From Trichodelitschia bisporula (taxonomy: Eukaryota > Ascomycota > Dothideomycetes > Phaeotrichales > Phaeotrichaceae): a stretch of DNA of 64,000 nt. A model generated the notes under the pieces. That model was given only the letters and a program-made list of their open reading frames with translations, was not told the DNA's origin and did not search any database. Position numbers and translations under genes: made by a program. The stretch covers positions 566,999-630,998 of the forward strand of contig ML996700.1 of NCBI GenBank assembly GCA_010356995.1, read 5' to 3'. This document shows, piece after piece, positions 30,871 to 42,116 of this stretch (its first letter is position 1; each line of letters starts with the position of its first letter).

Positions 30871-33023
30871 TTAGTTCACCGCAGGAGAAGCATCCGTCAT
30901 CTCGACATCAGCAGGAGTGACGACAGCAGGAGCAGTAAGGATGGAAAACTGCCCGCCACAACCAGCCCAGTCAAGTTCCTTGCCGCGAACAGCCGTGTTG
31001 TCGATGTGAGTGGCGACAGGGACATCCTCATCATGACCCTGTCCAAGTTGATAAGAAGCGTTGAAACCCCAGGAGTACGCCTTGCCCTCCCGGGAAATGG
31101 CAATGGTATGATCCGACGCGGCAGCTACGAACTTGCAACCACCAGGAATGTCGACCGGAGTGGGCTTGAGAAGCGCCTTGGGACGGTCACCCTGCTTGAG
31201 AACAAGGCTGTCATCATCCAGATCAAGAGTCTTGAGGTCAATTCCCAGCTGCGAACCATCCATGCGACCCCACACGAGGCACTCGCCGTCAGCCGTGACC
31301 GCGACGGAGTGCTGCAGACCGCCGTCAATCATGGTGACTCCGCGCTTCTCAAGCGCCTTGACGAGCTTTGGCTTCGTGATTTGACTACCCATCTCGCCGG
31401 CGTTTTCGGGGACAGCAGTCTGACCAAAGGTGTTCATGCCCCAAGTGTACACCTTGCCGTCCTTGAGAATGGCGAATGAGTGGTTGTTACCAGCATGGAT
31501 GGAGGCAACCTTGCCGCGAGGAAGAGCCAGGCGGTAAGGGGCCAGACCGGCGGCAGCGAAGCGGGTGAGAAGGCGGCGGCCAAGCTGATCCTGAGCACCG
31601 GTGCCCCAAGCGTAAGCGTCACCCTTGCTGTCAAGAGCAATGGCATGATTCTCGCCAACAACAAGCTGCGTGACGTTCTTGAGACCCTTGACCAGGAGCG
31701 GATCGCGTTGGACAAGGATGATGGCGCCCTCTTCATCGACCGTAAATCCGAAAATGCCGGAGGCATCGCGGAAGGTGCCCCAGCCGTAGACGTCACCAGT
31801 GTCAGTCACAGCGAAACTGACAGAGTCGCCGGCCGCAACATGGACGAACTTGGTGCCTTCAGGGAACTTGTCGGCGGGAATGACGGTAGGAGTGGACTCC
31901 ATAGGGTTGAGTTCGGCAGCCTCGGAATCGGAATCTGAACCACTGTCTTCCTTGTCCGCCATATCCTTCAAACCACCCTCCCAGTCCGTCGAGCGGCCGA
32001 GGGCGCCTTGGTCATTGACACCCCAGGTGATGATGCGACCATCATGAGTGAGTCCAACAGTGTGCATGCCACCGGTCGCGAGCTGAACAATGCCGACCGT
32101 GTCCGCAGAAAGCTTGGGATTGAGGCGCGGGCGCTTGACGTTCGTGCTGTTCGTAGGACCGAGGCCCAGTTCACTGTTGCTACCATCGCCGAAGACGAAG
32201 ACATGATGCCTCGTAGAAGGGATCTCAGAGATGATGGGACGCGGCTTGACCACCTTGGGCGCAACGGTTTTTGGAGCCGGAGCCGGCTTGGGTGTAGCAG
32301 CTTTCCTGGGCGCCGCTCTGGCCTTGGGAGCCGCCTTTTCCGGAGTAGCCTTGGGTACTGCCTTGGGCGCAGCCTTCTTCGCGATAGCCTTCTTAGGTGC
32401 AGCCTTGGGCGCGGGAGCGGTCTTGCGGCGCTTGTTGGCGGGCTCGGCCTCAGGCTCCTCCTCAGATTCAGGCTCACTCTCAGCGGCGGGTTCCGACTCA
32501 GAGCCAGAGAGCTCGCTCAGATCGCTAGATTCCGAGAAGGGGGTTTTGCGCTTGGAGGCGGCTTTCTTCGCTGTTTGAAGTTAGATCGTGATTCATAAGT
32601 ATGAATAGAAGAGAGGAATGCTGCAGGTGAAAACAATCCGCCAAGGCGCGTATCGGAAGAGAGTGCGAAGTGCGTGAAAACTCATCGGAATGCGCACGAC
32701 TTACTGGGCTTCGCCTCGCTCTGGGCCGGAATCTTCTTCGACGCAGCGGCCGCGGCGCCCTTCGCCTGAGCCTTGGGGCGAGTAGGGATAGACTTTGTGG
32801 CAGTCTTGGACACCACAGTGGTGGTCTTCGTGGTCTTCGTGACCTTCGCCTTGGCCACGGCAGTCTTCGGCGCAGCCTTCTTCGCGGTGGCTGTGGTTGT
32901 CCGCTTAGCGGAGGTGTTCGCTTTAGGAGACTCTTCTTCCTGCTCGGTTTGTTTGGCAGCGTCGGCCTGGCGCGCAGAAACCCGCGTCGGCGCGGCAGCC
33001 GCTGCGGCACGACGAGGCGGCAT
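30871..33023 (-). CDS. RCC1: RCC1 / Pim1, Ran guanine nucleotide exchange factor
   Basis: The protein of 672 residues has exons 32705-33023 and 30871-32570, with a 134-bp intron (phase 1). The first ~250 residues are Lys/Ala/Pro-rich and basic, with an acidic Ser/Glu block, suited to chromatin binding and nuclear import. From HHVFVFGDGSNSELGLGP onward there is a seven-bladed propeller with RCC1 repeats: LATGGMHTVGLTHDGRIITW, VHVAAGDSVSFAVTDTGDVY, VVGENHAIALDSKGDAYAWG, IHAGNNHSFAILKDGKVYTW, DGGLQHSVAVTADGECLVWG, and AAASDHTIAISREGKAYSWG. It loads Ran with GTP on chromatin. The basic N-terminal extension is longer than in yeast Srm1. Confidence 0.93.
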
Positions 33024-33544
33024 TGTCGAACAGAGAAAGGGGGGAGATCGCTGTTTGTAGAGGGGAGCGCAAAGCTGGGGAAAGTGGATATGACAAACGT
33101 TGGATGCGAAGCTGATGGCAGTGAGATGGAAGATGGGCTTCCGCGAGAGATGTGTTAAGAGAATGAAGGAGAGCGAGGGAACTTCAACGCGTCGAAGAGG
33201 AGCTCTCGAAAAATTGAGCACGGGCCACTCACTGAACAGCCAAGCCTCGGGTTTGTTCTTCACGTCACTTTCGGGGCACAATCTACCAGCGACGATTGGC
33301 CACACTGGGGTAATCTAACCTGATCTGGAACAATCCAGGTGGTCCAAGCTCCTATCCGTTGTTTACGATCCTTGCTGCCTGGGCGCTTCGTGTCTGCAAC
33401 ATTTTTGAGCCTCACGTCGCGCAAGGCCGCCATCCCAGCCACCGTCGCGCTAAGCCACATGACATGCGCCCGCGATCGAGATCCGGCCTCGCTCGCTGTA
33501 TCTCGTCTCATCTTCGCTCTCCTCCATTCCTATGGCATATCACC
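33024..33544. promoter_or_regulatory. divergent promoter region (RCC1 / phosphoesterase)
   Basis: About 520 bp between two divergent start codons. The phosphoesterase reading frame is open upstream of 33545 as far as an ATG at 33359, but the upstream residues are not signal-peptide-like. Confidence 0.5.
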
Positions 33545-35431
33545 ATGTCGCGAAGTAGCTTATTACTTCTCGCCGCTCTTGCGCGCTTTGTCGCGGCCAT
33601 CCAGCCCGACGCCTCGCCAGCCGTCGCTGCCCCGCTCCGTCATCTGCCTTGGGGGCAACTCAACTTCCTGCACACTACGGACGTTCACGGCTGGTACGGC
33701 GGACATCTCCAAGAGTATACACCATTCCAAGGGCGGCCGGGAAACAGCTTGCTAACGCTTTGTAGGCCGTCCTTTTCAGCGGACTGGGGCGACTATATAT
33801 CCCTCGCGGAGCACCTTCAACGTAAGGCCGACAGCGAAGGGGTGGATCTGCTTCTCGTTGATACTGGCGATCGTATCGAAGGCAACGGTCTGTACGACGC
33901 ATCCGAACCGAAAGGTCGCTACACATCCAGTATCCTTAAGGAGCAACGCATCGATCTTCTGAGTTCTGGGAACCATGAGTTGTACAAGCAGAACTCATCG
34001 GAGCGCGAGCTCTTCGAAACTGTCCCAGCCTTTCATGGCAAATACATTGCGTCGAATCTCGATATTTACAACCCTGAAACGGGTGAAATTCAGCCTTTAG
34101 CTCAGCGCTTCAAGCGGTTCACCACGAAAAACCTAGGCATCCGTATCACCGCCTTTGGCTTTCTCTTCGACTTCACTGGAAATTTCAATAATACCATCGT
34201 CCAACGTGTACAAGACACGGTCAACGAGCAGTGGTTCCAGGAAGCGATCCATACTGACGAAGTGGACTTGTTTGTCATTTTTGGGCACGTCGCGCTGCAC
34301 TCCCCCGAGTACGATCTACTACACCGCGCAATTCGGAGTGTACACTGGGACGTTCCAATTGCCCTGTTCGGCGGTCACAGCCACATCCGCGACTACAGAC
34401 TATATGACTACAAAGCCGCCGGCTTGCAGAGCGGGCGGTATATGGAGACAATCGGATTCATGTCCGTCACCGGCGTTTCGACTCCAGATGATCCACAGCC
34501 TCCGACGCGCTCTCCAACGTGGTCTCGTCGCTACATGGATAACAATCTCTTCTCCTTCCACCATCACACAGGCACTAATGAGACTACTTTCCCAACCTCA
34601 CATGGCCTTAAAGTCTCGAATATGATCACAAAGGCCCGCAAGAACCTGCATCTTTCCGACGTCATCGGCTGCACACCTCGTGACATGTGGGTTAATCGCG
34701 CGCCATATGGCTCCGATGCCAGTATCTTCACCTGGCTGGAGGACTCAGTACTGCCAGACCAGCTCGCCGGCTCACCACGGGTTGCTGGAAAGGGCAAAAA
34801 GGCCCTTGCGATCACCAATACGGGTGCCATTCGCTTCGACATGTTCAAAGGCGCCTTCACCCAAGACACCCAATATCTTGTCTCTCCGTTTACCAGCGGC
34901 TTCAAATTCATCGCGGACGTGCCGCTAGACGATGCTAAGGGTGTCATCGAGCTACTCAACGGCGGCGGGCAAATGATGACGACCGCTGAAGCGCATGGTT
35001 TGCAATCCTGGATGCTGGCACCGCCGGAGCAAATCAGCCCGCGTCCGGGGCGCGCTTCTGTGCTGCCTCCAGTTCGCAGTGACCAGCAGGTGCTGCGCAA
35101 GCCAGAGCTGATCCCGGGATATACAACACTGGACGAGGCGGGTGACGATGGTGACGACACGCTGCATGAGGCACTGCGCTTCTACAGCGTGCCCAACTGC
35201 ATCCAGGCGCCGGTCGGTGACTGGAGCCTAGAAGACAAGAAGCTTCCGCCCGTCGTGGATTTGGTGTATGGTGATTTTATCGAGCCATGGGTTATGGTCG
35301 CGCTCGAGTACTTGGGATATAAGGTGGCCCCTGATGATGTACAGTTATGGATGAAAGGCAAGATGATGACGGAGATGATGACAGAGTGGGTTGCGGAGAA
35401 CTGGCCGCCTGTTGATGGCAAATGCACTTGA
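33545..35431 (+). CDS. secreted 5'-nucleotidase-like metallophosphoesterase
   Basis: The protein of 611 residues has exons 33545-33714 and 33766-35431. A signal peptide (MSRSSLLLLAALARFVAAI) is followed by a calcineurin-like phosphoesterase domain. Metal ligands appear in LHTTDVHGWYGGHLQ, VDTGDRIEGNGL, SSGNHELYKQN, VIFGHVALH and LFGGHSHIRDY. The C-terminal half has the 5'-nucleotidase domain (ITNTGAIRFDMFKGAFT). It resembles yeast YHR202W-type vacuolar/secreted enzymes; likely substrates are nucleotides or other phosphomonoesters. The 51-bp intron (33715-33765) has donor GTATAC, branch GCTAAC and acceptor TTTGTAG; removing it restores the family segment HLQEPSFSADWGDY. It is a multiple of three and stop-free, so retention would leave an intact frame. 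An ATG at 33359 would give a longer N-terminus without the signal peptide at the start. Confidence 0.87.
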   Translation: MSRSSLLLLAALARFVAAIQPDASPAVAAPLRHLPWGQLNFLHTTDVHGWYGGHLQEYTPFQGRPGNSLLTLCRPSFSADWGDYISLAEHLQRKADSEGVDLLLVDTGDRIEGNGLYDASEPKGRYTSSILKEQRIDLLSSGNHELYKQNSSERELFETVPAFHGKYIASNLDIYNPETGEIQPLAQRFKRFTTKNLGIRITAFGFLFDFTGNFNNTIVQRVQDTVNEQWFQEAIHTDEVDLFVIFGHVALHSPEYDLLHRAIRSVHWDVPIALFGGHSHIRDYRLYDYKAAGLQSGRYMETIGFMSVTGVSTPDDPQPPTRSPTWSRRYMDNNLFSFHHHTGTNETTFPTSHGLKVSNMITKARKNLHLSDVIGCTPRDMWVNRAPYGSDASIFTWLEDSVLPDQLAGSPRVAGKGKKALAITNTGAIRFDMFKGAFTQDTQYLVSPFTSGFKFIADVPLDDAKGVIELLNGGGQMMTTAEAHGLQSWMLAPPEQISPRPGRASVLPPVRSDQQVLRKPELIPGYTTLDEAGDDGDDTLHEALRFYSVPNCIQAPVGDWSLEDKKLPPVVDLVYGDFIEPWVMVALEYLGYKVAPDDVQLWMKGKMMTEMMTEWVAENWPPVDGKCT

Positions 35432-35603
35432 GGGCTTTGGACACATTTTTGGGTATACAGACTACAGGGTGAGTTTTGGCGCTATGGTAAAGCGCGACAG
35501 CGCTATGAGTTTCGCACTTCAATCCTATTCAGACTTCCAGTTCATGACTCAATTCCGTCGTTAAGGCTATCCATCTGCATACACGCCATCCACGACATGC
35601 CGT

Positions 35604-35915
35604 CTATTTCTTGCCCGACTTCTTAATGCCCTGGTTGCCGGCACTCAGAGGGCCCTTCTTGCCGGCCATCTTCGCCATCTCCTCGCGAGCCTTCTTGTCT
35701 GCAGAGGTCAGTATGCGCATTCGCTGAAAGATATGCCGGGAGACACCCACCGGCGGCCTGCTTGGCCTTGTAGGTCTTATCGTCCTCATCCTCCTCGACG
35801 GCCTTCTTCTTCGGCTTCTTGTTGTGGATCGGGTTCGTTCCAGCTATAGCGGTCAGCGCGGCCTAGTCGGAGGGATAGAAGGGGGCAGATGCGTACCTCC
35901 CTGTCCGGACGGCAT
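35604..35915 (-). CDS. TMA7: translation machinery-associated protein 7 (Tma7)
   Basis: The protein of 68 residues has three small exons, 35897-35915, 35751-35843 and 35604-35698. It reads MPSGQGAGTNPIHNKKPKKK, then an acidic stretch, YKAKQAADKKAREEMAKMAG, and ends GPLSAGNQGIKKSGKK. The Lys-rich start, KxKQxAD centre and the GIKKSGKK end are the hallmarks of Tma7/CCDC72, a small ribosome-associated protein of uncertain mechanism. The exon phases agree (19, 93 and 95 nt). It lies tail-to-tail with the phosphoesterase gene, 172 bp apart. Confidence 0.92.
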
Positions 35916-37225
35916 TTTGCTTAAATCTTCGGGGTTAAAGGACTAGTTGAAAAGTGTTGTGTTGTCTGTTCGAAGATTTGTAGCGTGGCGATGATGGTGT
36001 TCTGCTAGCCCACGTTCTGGTCTTTACCCTTGGCCCTGCGGTTACGGTGCCAAGCGTGGTGGGGCGGAGAATTTAGCGTGGAGCGAATGGTGGGGTGAGA
36101 GCTGACGGGCCCTGTGATAAGGCGAGATACTTCGCCCAGCTCCGGACTACTGTGTAGTTTCATGTACCTTCGTATTGCTGTGAACAGGCTAACGAGATGC
36201 TGTACATGAATCCTTTCCATGCATATAGGATACACGGAGGACTGCTGTGCCCCCTCACATCAACATCAGAGAAATTAGTGAGGTGTGGCTTGAGGCCAGG
36301 AGAGACAACACATTTCCCTTCACAGCATTGCTTCTTTGTACACACCACCATCGTTTATTCTTATTCCTAAAGCATCATGCATCGTCCACGTCTTTGTTTC
36401 GGCGCCCGCATTGCGATGCGTGCTGCCTGGACGCTGACATATGCTGCGCGCACCACAGGCGCATCGATCCTTCGGCCAAAACACCACGCCCACCATCACA
36501 TCAATACCAAAGTCGCGACCATCACGGCCACGCCTCACCAACCAATTCCTCCAGATCCAGGCCGCTGCTTCTCCTGGTTCCACGCTTCTGGTTGGGCCCC
36601 GCCTGTCAGCAAACATCGGCGGCGTATCAACGCCATCGGGTAACCTTAAAGCTGAAACGCCCAGGGGTTTGAGAGCATCATCCCGACAGCCACGCCGAAA
36701 TTTGGCCCGAAGGGGTCCGTGAGAGCTGACACGTCAGAAACACCTGCCCGCTGAACGTGTCGTTGGTATATCTGTAGAAGCGCGCCTTACTCGCGAGATT
36801 TCTCGGGTATCTACGACTGATCGTCCCACGACCGTGCCTGGAGGTTGCTCCTGAAAGATCTACGCATTGCAGCCGCGCTTCAGCCGCATTGCCCCTCCCT
36901 CTCCAAAGCTAGGATCAGCCCATCGCGTTGCCAGTTTACAATCGCCCGAATTGGGAGCACGGGGGAGCTCTTTCTGCTATTTCCACGATACTCACCCGCA
37001 CAACCTGAGCAAGTAAGTTGCCGATGCTCCTCCTTCACCTCCTCAAGCTCCCCTCGCCTCTACTTTTAACGCTCTGTTTGGGTTATAAACACTCTTCATC
37101 CTCATACCACCTGTACTCCACATTCCTTTGGCTTCAAGATCTCATTCCTATATTCCCATACTGCCCACTGCATACGTGACTGGCCCTTTGCCTACAAGTA
37201 GCCAGCCCACCGAGCCTCCGTCAAC
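35916..37225. other. 1.3-kb intergenic region, nothing recognised
   Basis: Promoter of Tma7 and upstream region of the proline-rich gene. Open frames at 36247-36722 lack protein-like composition. A CT-rich stretch precedes the next gene. Confidence 0.5.
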
Positions 37226-38435
37226 ATGACTCCCGACCAATCCACAATCATGCTGGCCGCGGCGATGTCGCCAGCCTCCGGTATCAGAATGGCGGGCGGT
37301 CGTTGGTACCACGTTATCTTCACCTTCTTCCTTCACCTCTTGACCTGCGGCGTTGGGTCGCGGTTGTTCGCCTACAAGTTCATCAAGAAGCAGACTGTAA
37401 TGTGACGGGATTGCTCTGGACACTAGCTAACGAAGGCAGCTCGGCGGCCCGGTCAGCGGCCCGGTCACCGTTCAGAAGGTCAAGCCGCCTGGGAAGCATC
37501 ATAGCATCTTCCGACGCTTCAAGAAGCGCCGTCCTGTCCCGGTTCCCGTCAAGCCGGTTGAACCTCCTAAGCCGGTTGAACCTCCTAAGCCGGAACCGCC
37601 TCGCCCGGTACCTGCTCCCCCTCCAGCGCCACCCGTATCCGTTCCAGTGCCGGCACCTCCGCCGCCGCCAGCACCAGCGCCGCCTCCGGCACCCGCGCCG
37701 CCTCCGGCACCCGCGCCGCCTCCGCCCCCGGTTGTTGTACCGGATCCTCCTATCCCTCAGGTACCATCCCCCTCCTTTTGTTCCACATGTCTTCCAACTG
37801 GAGCTTTGGAATGTTCTGTCACAAGGAAGCTGACTGGTGAATATGCAGCCGCCCCCGTTGTAGTACAGGAACCGGAGCCCGCTCCTCCCGTACGCCGGAA
37901 CACCTTGACCTTCGTCTCCCCGTCTGGACCGTGAGTGTTTCCCCCCCTATTTTGAGGGCTTGCTGATTGCAGCAGTCCTGTTGAGGTCATTCTAATTCGT
38001 CCCTTTGCTAGGCCGGAGCCTCCCCCTCCTGCACTCGTTGAGCCGCCGCCGCCCGAGGCGCCGCCGGCACCTCCACCGCAGCCAGCGCCAGAGCCAGAGC
38101 CCGTCCCGCAGCCTGTTCAACCCCCGCCAGCGGAGCCGCCGAAACCTCTCGAGCCAATCGCTGAGCAGCCTGAACCCGCTCCTGAACCTGTCGTTCCACC
38201 ACCTGCTCCAGAACCACCTGCTGAGGAGCCACCAGCGGATCCTGCACCTCCTGAGGAACCGCCTGCCCCAGAGGAACCGCCTGCGGAGCCTCCTGAGGAA
38301 CCTCCTGCCGAGGAACCCCCGGAAGAGGAGCCCCCTGAAGAGGAGCCACCTGCCGAAGATCCTCCGGAAGAAGAGCCCCCGGCAGAGGAGCCCCCCGCAG
38401 AAGACCCTCCGGCCGAAGACCCCCCAGAAGAGTAG
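37226..38435 (+). CDS. proline/glutamate-rich protein with an N-terminal membrane segment
   Basis: Exons 37226-37396, 37440-37930 and 38012-38435 give 361 residues. Near the N-terminus [20 protein letters not shown] is a likely membrane anchor, followed by a basic patch ([13 protein letters not shown]) and long PAPPP-type and later PPEEEPPAE-type repeats. The frame ends at a TAG (38433-38435), yet downstream the same frame stays open and protein-like until 38613. The next gene's ATG follows only 97 bp later, too close for a separate promoter. I therefore suspect that this and the following entry are one gene whose junction I cannot find. A CAG/GTACC donor at 37760 and a TATGCAG acceptor would change phase and were not used. 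No function assigned. Confidence 0.5.
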
Positions 38436-38532
38436 TGTCCATCAGAAGACACACCATCTGCAGACGGTCTTCCGATCCGCAACCAAGTTCTGGAAACGGG
38501 TCTAGGAAGTGGTATCAGTCTCTTTCGGCATA

Positions 38533-40697
38533 ATGAAGTCAGCGATGTGGAAACGACTGCCTCGTCGGACAAAGGAGCCCCAAATCGGACAACCTGTTTT
38601 GATCGAGACGACGTACAATGACAGGAGTCTAGACAGTATGCCTAGTGTCTCCGAGGCGCAAGATGCGGCCGAGCCCAATGTGGGCCAGGAAATGCCACCT
38701 AGGTTTTCTACCCTCCCACCGTAAGTATCTTCTACTGTTGTACGGGTAGTTCATAGCTCATGTGTTGCAGGCATCACGTAGGAAATTATAACGAACCCTC
38801 GTACAACCGCGCTTCGCATGCTCCTACAGCCTCATCTATTTATTCCGACTTTCCGCAGAACACCTACGAGTACGAAGGCCAAATGCCCCACGAAGTGTCC
38901 CCGCCATCGTCTCCAGTGTATGGTGGCGGCCATGGGGATGGCGACGTGTCACCCATCGACAGCGAGCCCTACGAATTTGTCTTGAGGCCAGAGTCCAAAG
39001 TGGTGCAGAGTCACATCCCCGTGCGCAAAGCCGTGCCTGGGCCAGGGAACTACGGCCTCCCGAGCAACCCCCGTCCGCCAAAGGGTACCCGCTGGGACAA
39101 ATATTCAGGGGAACCGACAAACGGTCCAACCGGCTTGCCCCCACAGGTAACCCCCGGAAGCGTAGATTTCTCACAGCCCAAACCCCTCCGTCGGGTAGGC
39201 ACCGCCAGCCCCGAACCCGCGCCCACAGGCAAAGTAGCAGACCAAACCTCGCGCCTCACCGACCGGGGCCTCGTCGTCGACACCCGACCGCCCTGGAAAG
39301 GCGCCAGCGGCCGCGAAGCCATCGTCCCTGTCCCAGCCGACAACCCGAAGCCCGCCAACGCCCCTCCCGTCCTACCCCGCGCACGCACAAACCGCACGAG
39401 TGCCGGCCCAGGCGGTAACCTTATGGGACAGGAACAGGGGCGCCGCGTGGCGCCTGTGGCTGCGACGTCAATGCGCCCCGTGCCCCGCTTTGCCCATGAT
39501 GAAACGATAAAGCCTACCCCGCCGCTCAAGGCGGGGCGCAATAGTCCGCCGCGCATCACTTCGAACCCGGCGTCGCCTACTTATGCTCCCGTCTCTGCTG
39601 CGCCCGCGGTGGTTGTCCGGTCCGCGACGCCCCCGCCCGAGAACGCGCGTGTAAACGCACCTGCCGATAACTCCCCGCCTGTTTCCCCGCAACGCGACGT
39701 CGCTACGCCAACAGGTGCACCTGCAAACAACACGCACTCGCGCGAATCCAGCACCGACGCAGACGCAAACCACAACGCCAGCCGGTTTAGCTGGACAACC
39801 TACGCCACGGGCACTAGCTACCAGCAATCACCACCCCCGTCACCGCCTCCCCCCCTCCCCACCAACCTCTTAACCTCGAAATACGCACCGCAGTCCGTGA
39901 TGAGCCGCACGCGCCCGATTGCGCGCATGGATGGGCCTGAATCATCGCCTGCCCCGAGCGTGCGCAGCCGCAAACCCGTCCCCTCGACGGCATCGAGGGC
40001 GCCTGTTCCTTCCCCCTCGATGGCGCCAGTCCCTTCCCCTTCGACGCCCGAGCTCGATCTTCAGTACTCCTTCTCACGATTCAACGTCAAGGGCCTCGAG
40101 CCGAGTACTCACGACCTCACGAAATACTCGCCTTCCCCGGCGGGCCGCGGCCTGCGCGAGCAAATGATGAGCAAAGCGCAAGCGCGGAGCCAGTATGCGG
40201 AACAGCCGCAATCTGAACGCGGGGAGAGTCCCGCGTACACGCCCCGGCGCGACTCAGACGCCACGCTGCGCGCGCGCGCGGAGACCGATCTCTCCGTTTC
40301 GAAAATGCGGCACGGGAGTCGCGCGCCGAGTCTCGCCCCTTCGGCCGCAAGCACGGGGACGCAGAAAGCACTCCCCCGGACGCCGAAGGAGCATGCCGCC
40401 GCCGACCTTCTCTCTGCGCTGCAGGCTCAAGAAGAGGACCTACTGACGCAGCGGGGGAATCTGCAGAAGGCGATGAGGGAGGTGCAGCGCACTACGCCGC
40501 AGAATCCGCTGATTAGTGATATCACGGCGAGGAGGGAGATGGAGCGCAGGGTGGGGGAGATACGGGCTGAGTTGGAGAGTGTGGAGTTGGGGTTGCATGA
40601 TGTGGGGCTGCGGTTGCATAGGGCGAATAAGAGGAGGGATGTGATTGAAGGGAGGAGTGCGGAGACTTTCTGGGTTAGGAGGGTTACGACGGGTTAA
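38533..40697 (+). CDS. disordered protein with conserved C-terminal helical region (probably part of the preceding gene)
   Basis: Exons 38533-38720 and 38771-40697 give 704 residues; the 50-bp intron (GTAAGT...TTGCAG) is clear. Most of the protein is Pro/Ser/Arg-rich and disordered. The last ~110 residues are helical and conserved in style across fungi: AAADLLSALQAQEEDLLTQR, MERRVGEIRAELESVELGLH, then GLRLHRANKRRDVIEG and a terminal TFWVRRVTTG. In ascomycetes the same ending (ELGLRLHRAWKRRD...LWVRRVT) occurs in proteins with an N-terminal membrane segment. This supports joining it to the membrane-anchored Pro-rich exons upstream. Function unknown. Confidence 0.65.
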
Positions 40698-41314
40698 TGT
40701 GGTGGATCTGGGTGTGGGCGTTTGTGAGGGTTAGCAGTTACTGGCAGAGGATTCGGGTCGTGGATGGCTGTACGGTTACGGCGTTCACGGTGTTACTTCA
40801 CTTCGGTGCGGAGTGTAATGTCTGATCGTGGGCTCGGCTGGGCTACTGTACGCGTAAGGCTGCCACGGCACTACATTGCGTGGGACTGTATTACTTTGCT
40901 ACTTTGCTTTCTATCTATTCAGCATGGAGCGCGGTGGTCGAATTCCCCTAGATGAACACAATGGTGCGGTTTATGGTTAAGGCTGCGCTTGAGTGAGGAT
41001 GTGATATGCTTTGGGTGGTGTTTGAGAGATGTGCAGTGCCCCTGAGATGCGCAGTATGGCTTGCCTTTGCGGCCCGGTCCTGATGTGTTAAAGGGAGGAT
41101 GACTCGGATGGAGCCGGGATTGTCAGGGGTGGGTAGTCTGCATTGCAGGATCTAGACTGCTTCCTCTCGAGGCCCAAGATCCCGACTCCAAACCTTCAAC
41201 TACCAGAAACCCTCACAGATCCCGTTCGTGCGTATATGAGTGCTCGGTCCGTTTTGGACAAGTGGTTTTAATGCTTATCATCAATGGGATGGATATCCTT
41301 TTATCAAATCATCT
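40698..41314. other. intergenic, nothing recognised
   Basis: 3' flank of the preceding gene and 5' flank of the tRNA gene. No gene seen. Confidence 0.5.
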
Positions 41315-41399
41315 GGTCTTATAGTGTAGTTGGTTAGCACACGGGATTCTGACTTTCAAGAAGCTTCCCGGGACCCCGGTTCGAGTCCGGGTAGGACCT
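41315..41399 (+). tRNA. tRNA-Gln(CTG) with a 12-nt intron
   Basis: The acceptor stem GGTCTTA pairs with TAGGACC. The D-arm contains TAGTGTAGTTGGTTAGCA (A box), and the anticodon stem CGGGA/TCCCG encloses TTCTGA, giving anticodon CTG. The 12 bases at 41353-41364 after position 37 are a canonical tRNA intron. The T-arm is CCCGG-TTCGAGT-CCGGG (B box GGTTCGAGTCC). The discriminator base is T at 41399; no CCA is encoded. A T-run for Pol III termination follows at about 41400-41404. Confidence 0.93.
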
Positions 41400-41807
41400 C
41401 TTTATTTGGACTTTCGTCCTTTTTTTCACCTTCATCGTCACTATGTTCAAGTCCGTGTGGTGTGCTTTTTTTGGTCGAGGGTGGAATTGCTTTCGCCATT
41501 CGTGGGTGCGGTCCGGAAATGGTTAACGGACGTCACATTTTTACCTGGCATTGAAACCGACGGTCTTGCTCCGCACGTTCAAACGGCAACAAGTGCGGAG
41601 TAGAAGTATTTATGAAAGATGAAGAACAGAAAAAGAGAAAAGTGGCTGGGCCTACCCATATCTAGATACACAATGTTGTCCGTATCCTCCTTAACTCTTT
41701 CCATTACCACCTCCACCGCTTCCCCAATGGCGGATGCTCCTCCAAAAGGGTTGGTCATGTAGAGACTTTCCTGTGTCCACATCACCAACATTCTTGGAGG
41801 AGCATCT
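41400..41807. other. intergenic, nothing recognised
   Basis: Region between the tRNA and the 3' end of the small zinc-finger gene. The minus-strand open frame 41579-41932 is a shadow of that gene. Confidence 0.5.
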
Positions 41808-42116
41808 TCAATGCCTCCATGAGCCAACCAGCCCCGCCCACTCATTCTCGATGCGATGTTTACCCCAGGTATGATCCCCAAGCGAATATTTGCTCTGAAG
41901 GAGCTTCCCACACCACGCGCACCGATGTACATCCCTCACATGTTGCGCCGTATGCTCGGGTTTCCGGAATGTCTTTTTGCATTTGGGACATGACGTTGAC
42001 GTTGTTGTCCAGTCTTCGAGATCGGCGTCGATGCGGTGCTTATCCCGCAGGTGTTGATCGAGAGCGTTTTCATGGGGGAAGGTTTTGTTGCAGTGGGGGC
42101 AGGGTTTGCGTGCCAT
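41808..42116 (-). CDS. small C2H2 zinc-finger protein, 102 residues
   Basis: Three to four zinc fingers fill the whole protein: CPHCNKTFPHENALDQHLRD with H, CPKCKKTFRKPEHTAQHVRD with H, and CAWCGKLLQSKYSLGDHTWG with H. The spacing C-x2-C-x12-H-x4-H is regular. The second finger resembles the C-terminal fingers of the 600-residue zinc-finger protein at 46209, so it is likely a member of the same local family. A start at 42116 is supported by the first finger beginning five residues later. Role unknown; nucleic-acid or protein binding is inferred. A further exon downstream cannot be excluded. Confidence 0.7.
   Translation of the reverse strand: MARKPCPHCNKTFPHENALDQHLRDKHRIDADLEDWTTTSTSCPKCKKTFRKPEHTAQHVRDVHRCAWCGKLLQSKYSLGDHTWGKHRIENEWAGLVGSWRH

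Noticed and set aside
38005-38505. 166-codon open frame rich in Arg and Leu
   Set aside because: Out-of-frame reading of the Pro/Glu repeat; the PPEEEPPAE frame matches the spliced upstream exons.
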